38,353 nucleotides of DNA. Origin: CAZNHL01 sp964572965 (GTDB lineage: Bacteria; Bacteroidota; Bacteroidia; Cytophagales; UBA9547). Positions 15,417 to 23,344 of the stretch are shown piece after piece. The number at the start of each line of letters is the position of its first letter. Positions within the stretch are counted from its first letter, which is position 1. The notes beneath the pieces are model-generated. The model had not been told where the DNA came from. It ran no database searches and was given only the letters and a program-made list of their open reading frames with translations. The stretch is taken from positions 1-38,353 of the forward strand of contig CAZNHL010000045.1 in NCBI GenBank assembly GCA_964572965.1, given 5' to 3'. Both the position numbers and the translations under genes were made by a program.

Positions 15417-15426
15417 NNNNNNNNNN
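15417..15426. other. Assembly gap (10 N)
   Basis: Ten undetermined bases separate an RHS C-terminal domain from a lipoprotein gene fragment. Both flanks are open frames on the minus strand cut at this point. The true gap may be much longer than 10 bases, since RHS cores are repeated in this locus and hard to assemble. Confidence 0.95.
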
Positions 15427-15577
15427 CAGTTGATAGCCAACTCAATAATGATGAATCACCAAATTTGTTAATAACCCAACTATGTTTCTCACAAAGAGAA
15501 TTATCGCATATTTCATTGCTATTACATGAAACCAATAAAGTAAATGCTATTACAGCTATTAGTATGAATCTGCCCAT
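15427..15577 (-). CDS. Lipoprotein fragment cut by the assembly gap
   Basis: From ATG 15577 the frame reads MGRFILIAVIAFTLLVSCNS, a lipoprotein signal with lipobox LVSC, followed by NEICDNSLCEKHSWVINKFG, and runs open into the gap after about 50 residues. The remainder is missing. Its size class and place, next to an RHS module, suggest another immunity lipoprotein, but too little is left to say. The stem-loop at 15608-15637 lies about 30 bp upstream of the start. Confidence 0.65.
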
Positions 15578-15607
15578 TGGTTTTTAGTCTTTTTTTGTTC
15601 CGGCCAC

Positions 15608-15637
15608 GTTGGAGGTGACGCTTCGCTAAACACCAAC
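15608..15637. repeat. Hairpin repeat, ACGCTTCGCTAAA loop
   Basis: GTT(GGA)GGTG pairs with CACCAAC around ACGCTTCGCTAAA. The loop is like those at 11842, 12523 and 12565, while the stem is unrelated. Confidence 0.6.
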
Positions 15638-15668
15638 AAGGACTAAAAATACGCATACAAATTTAACA

Positions 15669-17069
15669 TCAATTCATCTGTATGATTTCCAACCAAGTAC
15701 TATTGTCTATAGTATAGCCATAATAGTAAGTCGAATCAAACCAAAACTTAAGGGACTTATTCTGTTTTACACCTTTTCTTTTCAGTTGTTCTTCCACTAA
15801 ATTTACTTCACTTAGTTTTGCAGGATAACTACTTACAATAGAATAGTCTGATTCTTTTATAGCCGCATTAAACCAAGTATCAAGATAACGGATGCTTCCA
15901 GAGTTCCCGCTTGGCATATAAAAAAACGGGCTAGGCATAGCCCCTATTGAAGTACCAACCATGCCTCCGGGTATATCATTGGGGACAAGCTGATATGAAC
16001 CTATTCCAAACAATAAGGTATCGCCTATCTGATTTTGAAGGGTTATGATTGGTATACCATTGTTTAACTGTTTGAATATCTTTTTCGGGTCTTCTAATTT
16101 TCTATTGGAAGAAAAAATATTTCTTTTTGCAACCTGATGTATTTTATCTGAAATTAACATGATCGTATCTTCATCAGAATAATAATAGTTATGTAATAAC
16201 TTCTTGGTCTCAATATCAATTAACTCCAACTTCAAAGAGGTCTTAGAGAAACCTAAGCGATATAGTTTATTCTCGAAATAAAAAGTATTTGAATTACTCA
16301 AATCACCGCTTATATAATCATATATTAATTGGCCTGTCCTCAAATCTAATATCCAGAATTTTGTACCATACTCTGGAGGTTCCTTTTCCTCCGTTAAAAT
16401 AATCTTAGCCGGCTCTGTAATATAAACCTTACCTCTTTCCGCTACCTGATTAATCGTTGTTTTATTATAGTCGTTAATAATGCTATGTTTATTTTTCAAA
16501 ATGGAACCAATCCCTCCACGGCTATTGAAAGAGTGAATAGTATAATGAAGCCCTGTAAACTCCAACACATTTACCTTTCCTAAGCTGCCATTAAATATAA
16601 GTACATATAGAATTTTACCGTTTGAGAAAACATCAATCACTTCATCTCCCTCATTTCTCTTTAGATTTACATCAATTACTTTCCGGTCATTATTCCCTGT
16701 TTTGGATATGTACTGAATATTTAGACAACTTTTTTTCCTGGGGGAGTTAAAATAAAAAATATAAGCAGAGTCTGTCACTATTGCTCCCCTCATTACTAAC
16801 TCATCTGTTGGCCGAGCCCCCTCATTTCGATAAGAAAATGATTTGATAGCATTAAACTGTTTATCAACAATTCTGAATTTATAACTCAAGTTATGGTTCT
16901 TATAATAAAAACACATAGTCTCATTACTATCAGCAATAACAGAAAGCTCTTCAGGATAAAATGAATTCAAATCGACTTTAGACCTAATCTCCTGTGCCTG
17001 CAAACAAAAACAGCCAAAAAATAATACAATAATTAACAATGTTCTCCACATAAGCCTTATATCAACCAA
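15669..17069 (-). CDS. Secreted protein, unknown (possible beta-propeller)
   Basis: This protein of up to 466 residues has a signal peptide; the start may be the second methionine at 17051 (MWRTLLIIVLFFGCFCLQAQ). The mature part is beta-rich, with recurring aromatic strand patterns such as TKFWILDLRTGQLIYDYISG and FENKLYRLGFSKTSLKLELI, which would suit a propeller. I recognise no family, and no T9SS tail is visible. It is preceded by a beta-barrel gene (35 bp gap) and followed by a repeat hairpin. It interrupts the series of RHS modules and may be a cargo gene or a remnant of the original locus. Confidence 0.65.
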   Translation of the reverse strand: MVDIRLMWRTLLIIVLFFGCFCLQAQEIRSKVDLNSFYPEELSVIADSNETMCFYYKNHNLSYKFRIVDKQFNAIKSFSYRNEGARPTDELVMRGAIVTDSAYIFYFNSPRKKSCLNIQYISKTGNNDRKVIDVNLKRNEGDEVIDVFSNGKILYVLIFNGSLGKVNVLEFTGLHYTIHSFNSRGGIGSILKNKHSIINDYNKTTINQVAERGKVYITEPAKIILTEEKEPPEYGTKFWILDLRTGQLIYDYISGDLSNSNTFYFENKLYRLGFSKTSLKLELIDIETKKLLHNYYYSDEDTIMLISDKIHQVAKRNIFSSNRKLEDPKKIFKQLNNGIPIITLQNQIGDTLLFGIGSYQLVPNDIPGGMVGTSIGAMPSPFFYMPSGNSGSIRYLDTWFNAAIKESDYSIVSSYPAKLSEVNLVEEQLKRKGVKQNKSLKFWFDSTYYYGYTIDNSTWLEIIQMN

Positions 17070-17104
17070 TTTCTATTTCGCAGGCTTTAAACAGAGCGGA
17101 ATTT

Positions 17105-17794
17105 TCACTTTTTCTTCCCGAATAAGAAACCTATAGCGAAATTAACAGCAGACGCCTTCAATACATCTTTATCTCTGCCAGATTCTCTCAAACTGTCTTC
17201 ATAATGAGGCCTCATATTGGACAGCCCTAAATTATAACTAACCTCAACAAAAAAACCACTTTTTAATTTATAACCTAAACCAAAATTCATAGATATATTA
17301 AGAGGATTAATATAACTATCTCCAGTACTTTTGGGCTGTTTTTTAGGATGTACAGGAATATTTACATCAAAACCTCCACCTGTAAGTTTTGTTCTCCCAT
17401 GAACAACTAATCCAAAAGCAGAGCCTGCAAAAACTTCAAATCTACCCCTACCTGCTTTAACTCCTGTTACAAGATTAATGGGTAATTCAACATAAGAGAT
17501 TCTTGTCTTATATGAATACCCCGCATCAGTCTCATATTGCGCCGCTCTTTGCAGAAATAACAACTCAGGCCTCAACGCAAAATATTTACCAAATTGAAAA
17601 TTGGATACTATACCTATTATTGGTGTAGCCATCGCTTTATAAGATCTATTAGGGGGATCACCCGATGTTACTTTCCTATCTTCTTTAAAAGTAGAAATAC
17701 CACCACCCAGTTTTGGCCCAAAAGAAATTTGAGCAAAGCAGGTCGAAATTGATATGCCAATAACAAGTAAAAAAATTAAAAATATTTTATTCAT
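17105..17794 (-). CDS. Outer-membrane beta-barrel protein (porin family)
   Basis: This 229-residue protein has a signal peptide (IFLIFLLVIGISISTCFAQ) and the alternating strands of an eight-stranded barrel: ISFGPKLGGGISTF, YFALRPELLFLQRAAQYE, RISYVELPINLVTGV, GSAFGLVVHG, INPLNISMNFGLGYKL and SGFFVEVSYNLGLSNM, with an aromatic-rich C-terminal strand (NFAIGFLFGKKK). This fits the OMP_b-brl_2 (PF13568) family. The substrate or role is unknown. It is probably co-transcribed with the secreted protein downstream. Confidence 0.8.
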   Translation of the reverse strand: MNKIFLIFLLVIGISISTCFAQISFGPKLGGGISTFKEDRKVTSGDPPNRSYKAMATPIIGIVSNFQFGKYFALRPELLFLQRAAQYETDAGYSYKTRISYVELPINLVTGVKAGRGRFEVFAGSAFGLVVHGRTKLTGGGFDVNIPVHPKKQPKSTGDSYINPLNISMNFGLGYKLKSGFFVEVSYNLGLSNMRPHYEDSLRESGRDKDVLKASAVNFAIGFLFGKKK

Positions 17795-17830
17795 TTTCTC
17801 TTAAAATCAGACCTAACACATTTGTCACCA

Positions 17831-17950
17831 TCACTTATTATAATAGTCTTGGCGTTTTTGATATTTATCCATAAAATCATTCATTTTTATCCCTAACAAT
17901 AAACTACACTTAAAAGCCCAATTGTCAGGATATTTGGGTTTGATATAATT
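17831..17950 (-). other. In-frame continuation after the stop of the 17951 gene
   Basis: Directly after the TAA at 17953-17951 the same frame stays open for 39 codons (NYIKPKYPDNWAFKCSLLLG, then IKMNDFMDKYQKRQDYYNK) to TGA. The composition looks coding. It may be the lost C-terminus of the 117-residue protein, cut off by the palindrome that lies over the stop. Confidence 0.45.
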
Positions 17951-17966
17951 TTAAATTATATCAAAC
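17938..17966. repeat. Perfect 29-bp palindrome over a stop codon
   Basis: GTTTGATATAATTT (17938-17951) and AAATTATATCAAAC (17953-17966) are exact inverted copies around a single base. The TAA stop of the gene at 17951-18304 lies at the centre. The arms include the last four codons of that gene. Confidence 0.8.
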
Positions 17967-18304
17967 GTCGAGACGTTATCAAAATCACTTACGATAAATT
18001 TCAAATCGCGCTTGGCTTCCTTTTTATAGAGATTTTTCCAAGAATTGTACATATAAAGATAATATAAGACAACTGAAACACTTAACTGAGTAATATCTTC
18101 TTCAACAAGTTGACCGTAATCTTCTTTGACTTTTAATCGAAAATGATTGATTACTATTTCCAAATTATATTTTATAATTTCTGATACAACATCAATTGTT
18201 TGATTTATTAGAATGACATTTTCAGAAAGCGATTTAACTCTTATATTATTCCCTTCATTCGAGAGTACCAAAACGACATCTTCTATCTTAATTTCTCTGA
18301 TCAT
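17951..18304 (-). CDS. Probable immunity protein in the RHS array
   Basis: This 117-residue protein (MIREIKIEDVVLVLSNEG at the start, LSVSVVLYYLYMYNSWKNLY in the middle, SDFDNVSTFDII at the end) has no signal peptide or clear membrane helix. Its ATG overlaps by one base the stop of the toxin-like fragment upstream (18304), as expected for a coupled toxin/immunity pair. The frame continues for 39 codons beyond the TAA, so the protein may be truncated. No family is recognised. Confidence 0.55.
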   Translation of the reverse strand: MIREIKIEDVVLVLSNEGNNIRVKSLSENVILINQTIDVVSEIIKYNLEIVINHFRLKVKEDYGQLVEEDITQLSVSVVLYYLYMYNSWKNLYKKEAKRDLKFIVSDFDNVSTFDII

Positions 18305-18656
18305 TATAAATGGTAAATAATATTAGATGATAAGCGTGACCACATAGATCTCACTTCTGACCAAGGAATATTACGAGACTCTATTAACTTCACTAAGTTC
18401 TGTCCAACTCTCGTCATACCCAAAGTGGTTTGTCCGTTAGCCATAGCATAACCTGCTGCAGTTTTCATCACATCATCTCCTCCTGCCCCAATATACGCCG
18501 TTCCATTTTTACCATTCGACTTGTAATATACCTGGACCAAGCTGCTGTACCAAGGCCAAAGGTAACTCCTGTTGCTACCGTAACTGCTACAAACTCTCCA
18601 ATCTGATCAAAGTTACTATTAAAATTATCAGGAGAAGGAAAGATACCACTAACCAA
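18304..18656 (-). pseudogene. Orphan toxin C-terminal module with a frameshift
   Basis: Two overlapping frames make one plausible protein: the first (from about TTG 18656) reads FPSPDNFNSNFDQIGEFVAV and a hydrophobic VTVATGVTFGLGTAAW; shifting back one base near 18535-18550 continues as VQVYYKSNGKNGTAYIGAGG, then DDVMKTAAGYAMANGQTTLG, MTRVGQNLVKLIES and W-x10-LSSNIIYHL. The pattern VMKTA, GxTTLxMTxxG and a late Trp recalls a C-terminal domain of bacterial polymorphic toxins, from memory. No RHS core is attached and no ATG is available at the front. It is followed by the gene at 17951 with a one-base overlap. Confidence 0.55.
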
Positions 18657-18678
18657 TATTAATAAGCTCAGCGAAAAA

Positions 18679-19182
18679 TTATCCTAGTTTTAAAGAAACG
18701 ACAAATCCCAAAAAAACGAATAATACGAAGAAAACACTAAACCAGGTGTATCTTCTTTTATCCGAACTAGTCCATTTTTCAAATTGTTTGAACCACGTTA
18801 AATATTTATCATTTTTAAAAACAAAAAAATATGATGTAATTACTGACAATAAAATAAAAACTAAAAAATGTAACATTGACAGAAAAGTATCCCCAATAAA
18901 TACTTGAATTAATGAATTAATTATTGAAAAAAAGAATAAAAATATAACCCCTAATAGCATTCCTCCGGCAAACATTATACTTATACCTGCCCTTTCCCCC
19001 CCAAAAGCTTTATTAATTTCTTCGTGAATATCTATTCCCAATTTTTCATATCTTCTCTTTTGAAAAGGTAGCTTATGAATAAGATTAAAAGGATTTATTT
19101 TATTCACAAATAGATGTAGTTTATAATGAGACTTATAAAAACAAAAATGTAACACATTTAGATAAAACTCTATTTTTTCCAT
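18679..19182 (-). CDS. Membrane protein, probable immunity to the glycine-zipper RHS toxin
   Basis: This 167-residue protein has three membrane helices (GISIMFAGGMLLGVIFLFFF; FLSMLHFLVFILLSVITSYF; WFSVFFVLFVFLGFVVSL) and a basic cytoplasmic N-terminal part. Its ATG follows the stop codon of the RHS fragment directly (TTA 19183, CAT 19180-19182). The RHS C-terminus has long glycine-rich hydrophobic stretches of the pore-forming kind, so a membrane-embedded protector is the natural reading. I do not recognise the family. Confidence 0.65.
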   Translation of the reverse strand: MEKIEFYLNVLHFCFYKSHYKLHLFVNKINPFNLIHKLPFQKRRYEKLGIDIHEEINKAFGGERAGISIMFAGGMLLGVIFLFFFSIINSLIQVFIGDTFLSMLHFLVFILLSVITSYFFVFKNDKYLTWFKQFEKWTSSDKRRYTWFSVFFVLFVFLGFVVSLKLG

Positions 19183-21381
19183 TTATTTATCATAATAAGC
19201 ATTGACTGAACCTTCTCCTATAGTACCTCCAAAATATCCGCCACCTAAGCCTCCCAAAAATCCTCCAATTATGGCACCGGGAATAGCACCAACCCCACCA
19301 AACCAAACACCAACAGCTGCACCCAGAACAGCTCCACCTTCAGAACCGAGCCATCCCCCTACTAAACTTCCAGATGTACTTGCTACAGCTACTTGAGTAT
19401 TATAACCAAACTGCCCGCCATCATTTCGATACCCACTATATATATTTACGCCACCAACTACGACTGTAGCTGCTAATGTGCCTCTGCCCGCCCATTTGTA
19501 TCTGCTAGCTGCTGCAAATGCTCCAGATCTGCTACCTGTATACTGATTCCCCCCCCAAGAATTATTATAATACTTACCATTTATCCCAAGCCATTTACCT
19601 TCTGGTGTAGCAGTGCCTTCTAATGCACCAAATATACCACCTCCAATGTCCATAGCCAAACTAGTCCTATTAGTACTCTCAATAAATGCTTCATCTTGGA
19701 TTAAATCAGGGCTATCTTCTCTACAAGTAGAATATAGGCTAGAACCAGGAATAGAAACTGGCTTGTTTTCAACAACTGTTTTTTCATTATTACCACCAAA
19801 CCACGACTTAAACGACATCCAGAATTCTTTAAATGTCCAAGCTCCATTTGGATCTATATGCATTACAGGACTATTCCCCATCCCAACATATCCTGAATAG
19901 AATTGTCCCTGAGGGTCAAGTGAATTCCATCTTGCAGTTACCGGATCATATAAACGCAGCTCGAAAAAATTCTGCCCTATCTCACTTTCATATTCTGCAT
20001 TTTCTCCCTGGTAGCCATAGGTAGTAATTCTTGCAAGGTCATTAGAATAAAGCATCCTGGAACCATATGGATAAAAATCTGCATAGCTTAACTGGACAAC
20101 CATGTTAAAGCTATTCGGTTTTATAAGCGCACGTACATTACCAAGATGATCCTTTAGCTCATACTGGTAAACATAAGTCTCACCGTCTTTAGTATAGTGT
20201 CCGAGCCTTTCTAATCCGTAGACAGGGAATTCTGCTGTTGTATCACCGGGAGTTTGACTATAAGTAGCCAGTATATTACCTGAAGCATCACGCACATAAT
20301 AAATGGTAGCTACTATTGTATCTGTGCCTGCTTTATAATGATTTTTTACGGCAAGTTGCCCGCCTGCATTATAAGTATAGTTGATCAAGGGATGTCCGCC
20401 CTGCAACACAGTATCCATAAGTCCGCTAGCATTATAGCTAAAATTCCTTGTTACAGATGTCTCATTAAAAGTTTGTGAGGTCATCTGCCCTATGACATTG
20501 TAACTATAAGAAGCATAGCCATTGGCAGAAGCCAGCTTATTCGAATTTTCAAGGTAATGATAGCCCGGATCGTCCTCTCCACTACCGGTAAAGTTATGTA
20601 CTAAAGGAGTTCGGTATCCTTGTTTATGTCCATAGCGTTTCAGGTTTAGTATATTGCCATTGTGGTCATAATTCATTCCTGTTTCAACATACTGGCTGTC
20701 AGCATCTGCAATAAATGTATCGTCATTTGTAAAACCGCTTATAGCCGAGGTTAGCTGATAACGTTTATCATAACTATAAACATAGGCTGCCGGGTGAAAC
20801 ATCTCATTAATGCCCATGCGCTTGCTTTTCCAGCTCATTGCTTTGGCAATACCATCATAGCGGTCTTTTCCGGTATTGACAGTAACCCCTTTTATTGGTG
20901 TACTATAATTAACATTTGAAACAGCTGCTGTATAATCTCCTTTGAAATACTCCAGCTGCTCAGCAAATACATTTCCATCCAGCTGATTTGGATTATTGAT
21001 GGCTTTCAGCCAGCCTTGCGCGGTATAGGCATACTCTGTTGTGTGTAATCCCTTAGACAGGTTCACACTTTTGAGCGGGCCATGCTTATAATAAGTATAA
21101 GACACCTGCTCTTTAGCTGTGGTATCAGGGAGATTATTGGTACCATAGGTTGGTTTTGCTGTACTGGTATACACTTTTGACAGACGGGAATCTGCATCAT
21201 AAACATACACATGGTAAAAAGCATCAGAAGCACCTTCCTGATAGGCTACTTGCTTCACTTTACTTATGGCATTATATACATAGCTTACTTTTTTCCTTCC
21301 TAAACCGGGGATTTCCTGTACCATCGTTATCAGCCGGCCCGGATCGTCATAAGCATACCAGACTTTGATAGGGCTAAGAAT
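19183..21381 (-). CDS. 5'-truncated RHS core with glycine-zipper C-terminal toxin
   Basis: An ATG at 21324 gives 713 residues, but RHS sequence continues in frame upstream (VWYAYDDPGRLITMVQEIPG) to about 21369, where it stops abruptly next to the lipoprotein gene. There is no signal peptide. The order is YD repeats (YTAQGWLKAINNP, GQMTSQTFNE), RHS core (YELKDHLGNVRALIKP, ELRLYDPVTARWNSLDPQGQ, GMGNSPVMHIDPNG) up to about residue 494, then a 219-residue module. Its last 60 residues are a glycine zipper (AVLGAAVGVWFGGVGAIPGA, IIGGFLGGLGGGYFGG), typical of membrane-inserting toxins. Compared with the full gene at 25498-30141 it lacks some 900 N-terminal residues, so it is probably a silent donor cassette. 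Confidence 0.8.
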   Translation of the reverse strand: MLSPIKVWYAYDDPGRLITMVQEIPGLGRKKVSYVYNAISKVKQVAYQEGASDAFYHVYVYDADSRLSKVYTSTAKPTYGTNNLPDTTAKEQVSYTYYKHGPLKSVNLSKGLHTTEYAYTAQGWLKAINNPNQLDGNVFAEQLEYFKGDYTAAVSNVNYSTPIKGVTVNTGKDRYDGIAKAMSWKSKRMGINEMFHPAAYVYSYDKRYQLTSAISGFTNDDTFIADADSQYVETGMNYDHNGNILNLKRYGHKQGYRTPLVHNFTGSGEDDPGYHYLENSNKLASANGYASYSYNVIGQMTSQTFNETSVTRNFSYNASGLMDTVLQGGHPLINYTYNAGGQLAVKNHYKAGTDTIVATIYYVRDASGNILATYSQTPGDTTAEFPVYGLERLGHYTKDGETYVYQYELKDHLGNVRALIKPNSFNMVVQLSYADFYPYGSRMLYSNDLARITTYGYQGENAEYESEIGQNFFELRLYDPVTARWNSLDPQGQFYSGYVGMGNSPVMHIDPNGAWTFKEFWMSFKSWFGGNNEKTVVENKPVSIPGSSLYSTCREDSPDLIQDEAFIESTNRTSLAMDIGGGIFGALEGTATPEGKWLGINGKYYNNSWGGNQYTGSRSGAFAAASRYKWAGRGTLAATVVVGGVNIYSGYRNDGGQFGYNTQVAVASTSGSLVGGWLGSEGGAVLGAAVGVWFGGVGAIPGAIIGGFLGGLGGGYFGGTIGEGSVNAYYDK

Positions 21382-21382
21382 A

Positions 21383-21973
21383 TCATTTAATCCCCATAAC
21401 AGGCTCTCCCTTTTTATGATAGGAAATACTAAAAGATTTAGATTTATAGAACTCGACTACTCTACTTTCAGATGAAGTACTATCATAATAGGATATTTTA
21501 TAAGGCAAGTCTATAATACTTTCCAAATAATCAATGTAATGTTTATGCTTTAATGAGTCATATCTTTCTCGTATTTCATCGACACTTGTCTGAAAATATG
21601 GATAACAAGTATCATGGGGAAATACTTTAACGGATACACTTGCTGATGTAAATAGCTTATACTTCAGTGAATCAGCATTCTTCTCTAGATCAACTCTTTC
21701 CCAAAATATTGAAGTAGAAAACCTACTCATACGACTACTATTCAGCATCAAAGGAATAGTATCTTCTGAATTATTTACTAAGTGAGTATAAAAAAATATT
21801 ATAGCAGGGTAATGGTTTTTTAATACGTCACCAGAGTCTCTATCATAATTAATGTGAACACTATCTATTACACCACTAATAATCAGCGACTTACCAGCAC
21901 GATGATTAAAATCAGAAGAACAAGAGAAAAGGTACATTAAAAGACCAATAGCAGTAAATTCTTTAATTCCCAT
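21383..21973 (-). CDS. Lipoprotein, probable RHS-toxin immunity protein, copy 2
   Basis: From ATG 21973 this is a 196-residue lipoprotein (MGIKEFTAIGLLMYLFSC). It is nearly the same as the protein at 12610-13200, with differences such as MSRFSTSIFWERVDLEK for NKFSTSIFWERVNLEK. Its first 11 bases overlap the end of the RHS toxin frame (RYGN-stop at 21963), which is strong positional evidence for an immunity role, presumably at the periplasmic face of the membrane. The partner domain has a HEYYYH metal-site-like motif. At the 3' side the gene abuts the truncated RHS core at about 21381. Confidence 0.75.
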   Translation of the reverse strand: MGIKEFTAIGLLMYLFSCSSDFNHRAGKSLIISGVIDSVHINYDRDSGDVLKNHYPAIIFFYTHLVNNSEDTIPLMLNSSRMSRFSTSIFWERVDLEKNADSLKYKLFTSASVSVKVFPHDTCYPYFQTSVDEIRERYDSLKHKHYIDYLESIIDLPYKISYYDSTSSESRVVEFYKSKSFSISYHKKGEPVMGIK

Positions 21974-22862
21974 AACGTCTGATATCATTATTAACATCAT
22001 TTTGATAGTTTGGTGTAGTACCATTCCAACTAGGATGCAATTTTAGTTTTTTCAAAAACAAGCCATGTTGACTATTAGAATACCCTTGAACTCCATGATA
22101 ATAATACTCATGCATACCCAAAAGATTCTGTACATTTTCCACTGTTGTTAAATCTTCATTTATACCTTGCAAGAATATTGCTGTCACTTTTATTTTTCCA
22201 TTCTCATGGGTTGTTACTGCTTCACCAGATACTTTTGTTCCATTATTAAAATATTCTTCTTTTCGGTTATTAAAATCATAATTATAAGCTGAAATTTTAC
22301 CATTATATAGCTTATTCATATCAACTTCTGGCATTCTGGAAACAATATCAGTGTAAGCATTAGCTTTTGCCATAAGCGAAACATCCCCCCCATTAATTCC
22401 TTGTAAATTGTTTATAGCCCAACTATGTTTTATAATATACTTACCACCTTGAGTCATTTGATTATACTTTTCCCCATTCATAAATAGAATATCGCCTTTA
22501 AAACCTTCTGTATCATTGCCTAAGTATTTCCCTGTTTCTATATCATATATAGGACTTGTCTGTCCTCCGTCAGGATCAACCCCAACAACAGGATTATTCC
22601 CCATACCAACATAAGGGCTTGGGCTTTGCCCATAAGGATCCATACTTGTCCACCTACCAATTACAGGATCATACAACCTTAACTCAAACTCATTTAGCCC
22701 GGTAACGTCATTATGTTCCGCAAACTCACCCTGATAGCCATATCTTGATGGTGTGGCACCCTTGTATTCCGGCGCAAATGCAAGGCCATATGCATAGTAA
22801 TCAGCATAATTCTCTGTTTCAACAGTACCGTTTGTATTTCTGCTGAACCGGGCTCGGGTAGA
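21963..22862 (-). CDS. RHS core end with HExxxH toxin domain, 5'-truncated
   Basis: The frame contains only the last part of an RHS core (STRARFSRNTNG, YGYQGEFAEHNDVTGLNEFE, RLYDPVIGRWTSMDPYGQ, GMGNNPVVGVDPDGG) and then a 195-residue module. No proper start is present: a TTG at 22676 exists, but RHS sequence goes on upstream to 22862, where it joins an unrelated gene. The module opens SPIYDIETGKYLGNDTEGFK, alignable with the toxin of the complete RHS gene, and has VENVQNLLGMHEYYYHG and HPSWNGTTPNYQ near its end. HEYYYH (22095-22112) is a HExxxH motif of possible metallopeptidase type. The lipoprotein gene at 21383 overlaps its end. Confidence 0.75.
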   Translation of the reverse strand, partial: STRARFSRNTNGTVETENYADYYAYGLAFAPEYKGATPSRYGYQGEFAEHNDVTGLNEFELRLYDPVIGRWTSMDPYGQSPSPYVGMGNNPVVGVDPDGGQTSPIYDIETGKYLGNDTEGFKGDILFMNGEKYNQMTQGGKYIIKHSWAINNLQGINGGDVSLMAKANAYTDIVSRMPEVDMNKLYNGKISAYNYDFNNRKEEYFNNGTKVSGEAVTTHENGKIKVTAIFLQGINEDLTTVENVQNLLGMHEYYYHGVQGYSNSQHGLFLKKLKLHPSWNGTTPNYQNDVNNDIRRYGN

Positions 22863-23236
22863 GGCTTAGAGATATAATCAATTATTACATCCTCACAACT
22901 AAAATCAATACTGCCATTTTCATAATCTTCAATTTGAAAATTAATCTTTTCCCAACTATTGCCAGAAATATCAAGAATATCAAATCCAAGAAGTTGCTGA
23001 ATACCCCTGCCTTTAAAATCAAGTTTTAAGTTTTGAACATTTTCAAACCTTATAGATATCTCGATAAACTCTTTTGAAGTATCCGGCCATTTAATTACAG
23101 TACTTCTTATTTGACTGTAAAAAATCACCTTCAAATTATCAACTGACCAGTCTATGGCCTTTATGAAAGCCAAATTTGACGGTTTCCAAGTTTTGTAAAT
23201 ACTTGTGATCACTTCAATGTTTGTTATTTCTTTCAT
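22694..23236 (-). pseudogene. Small gene fused out of frame to RHS sequence
   Basis: The first 125 or so residues look like a genuine cytoplasmic protein (MKEITNIEVITSIYKTWKPS, ENVQNLKLDFKGRGIQQLLG, FDILDISGNSWEKINFQIED, then YENGSIDFSCEDVIIDYISK). From about 22863 onward the DNA is RHS core sequence read in the wrong frame (SAEIQTVLLKQRIML), so the true 3' end has been replaced. The fused DNA begins at the conserved CTCTACCCGAGCCCGGTT of RHS genes. The front part is probably an immunity gene; only its last residues seem lost. Confidence 0.6.
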
Positions 23237-23344
23237 TTTATAAAAAAGTTATATATTGATTCTTTTCCAAAAATCGACATTGGCACATATGTATATTGAT
23301 GTAGCCTCCGCTCTTCGAGATTTCTAATCCGGCCTTTTATCCAA

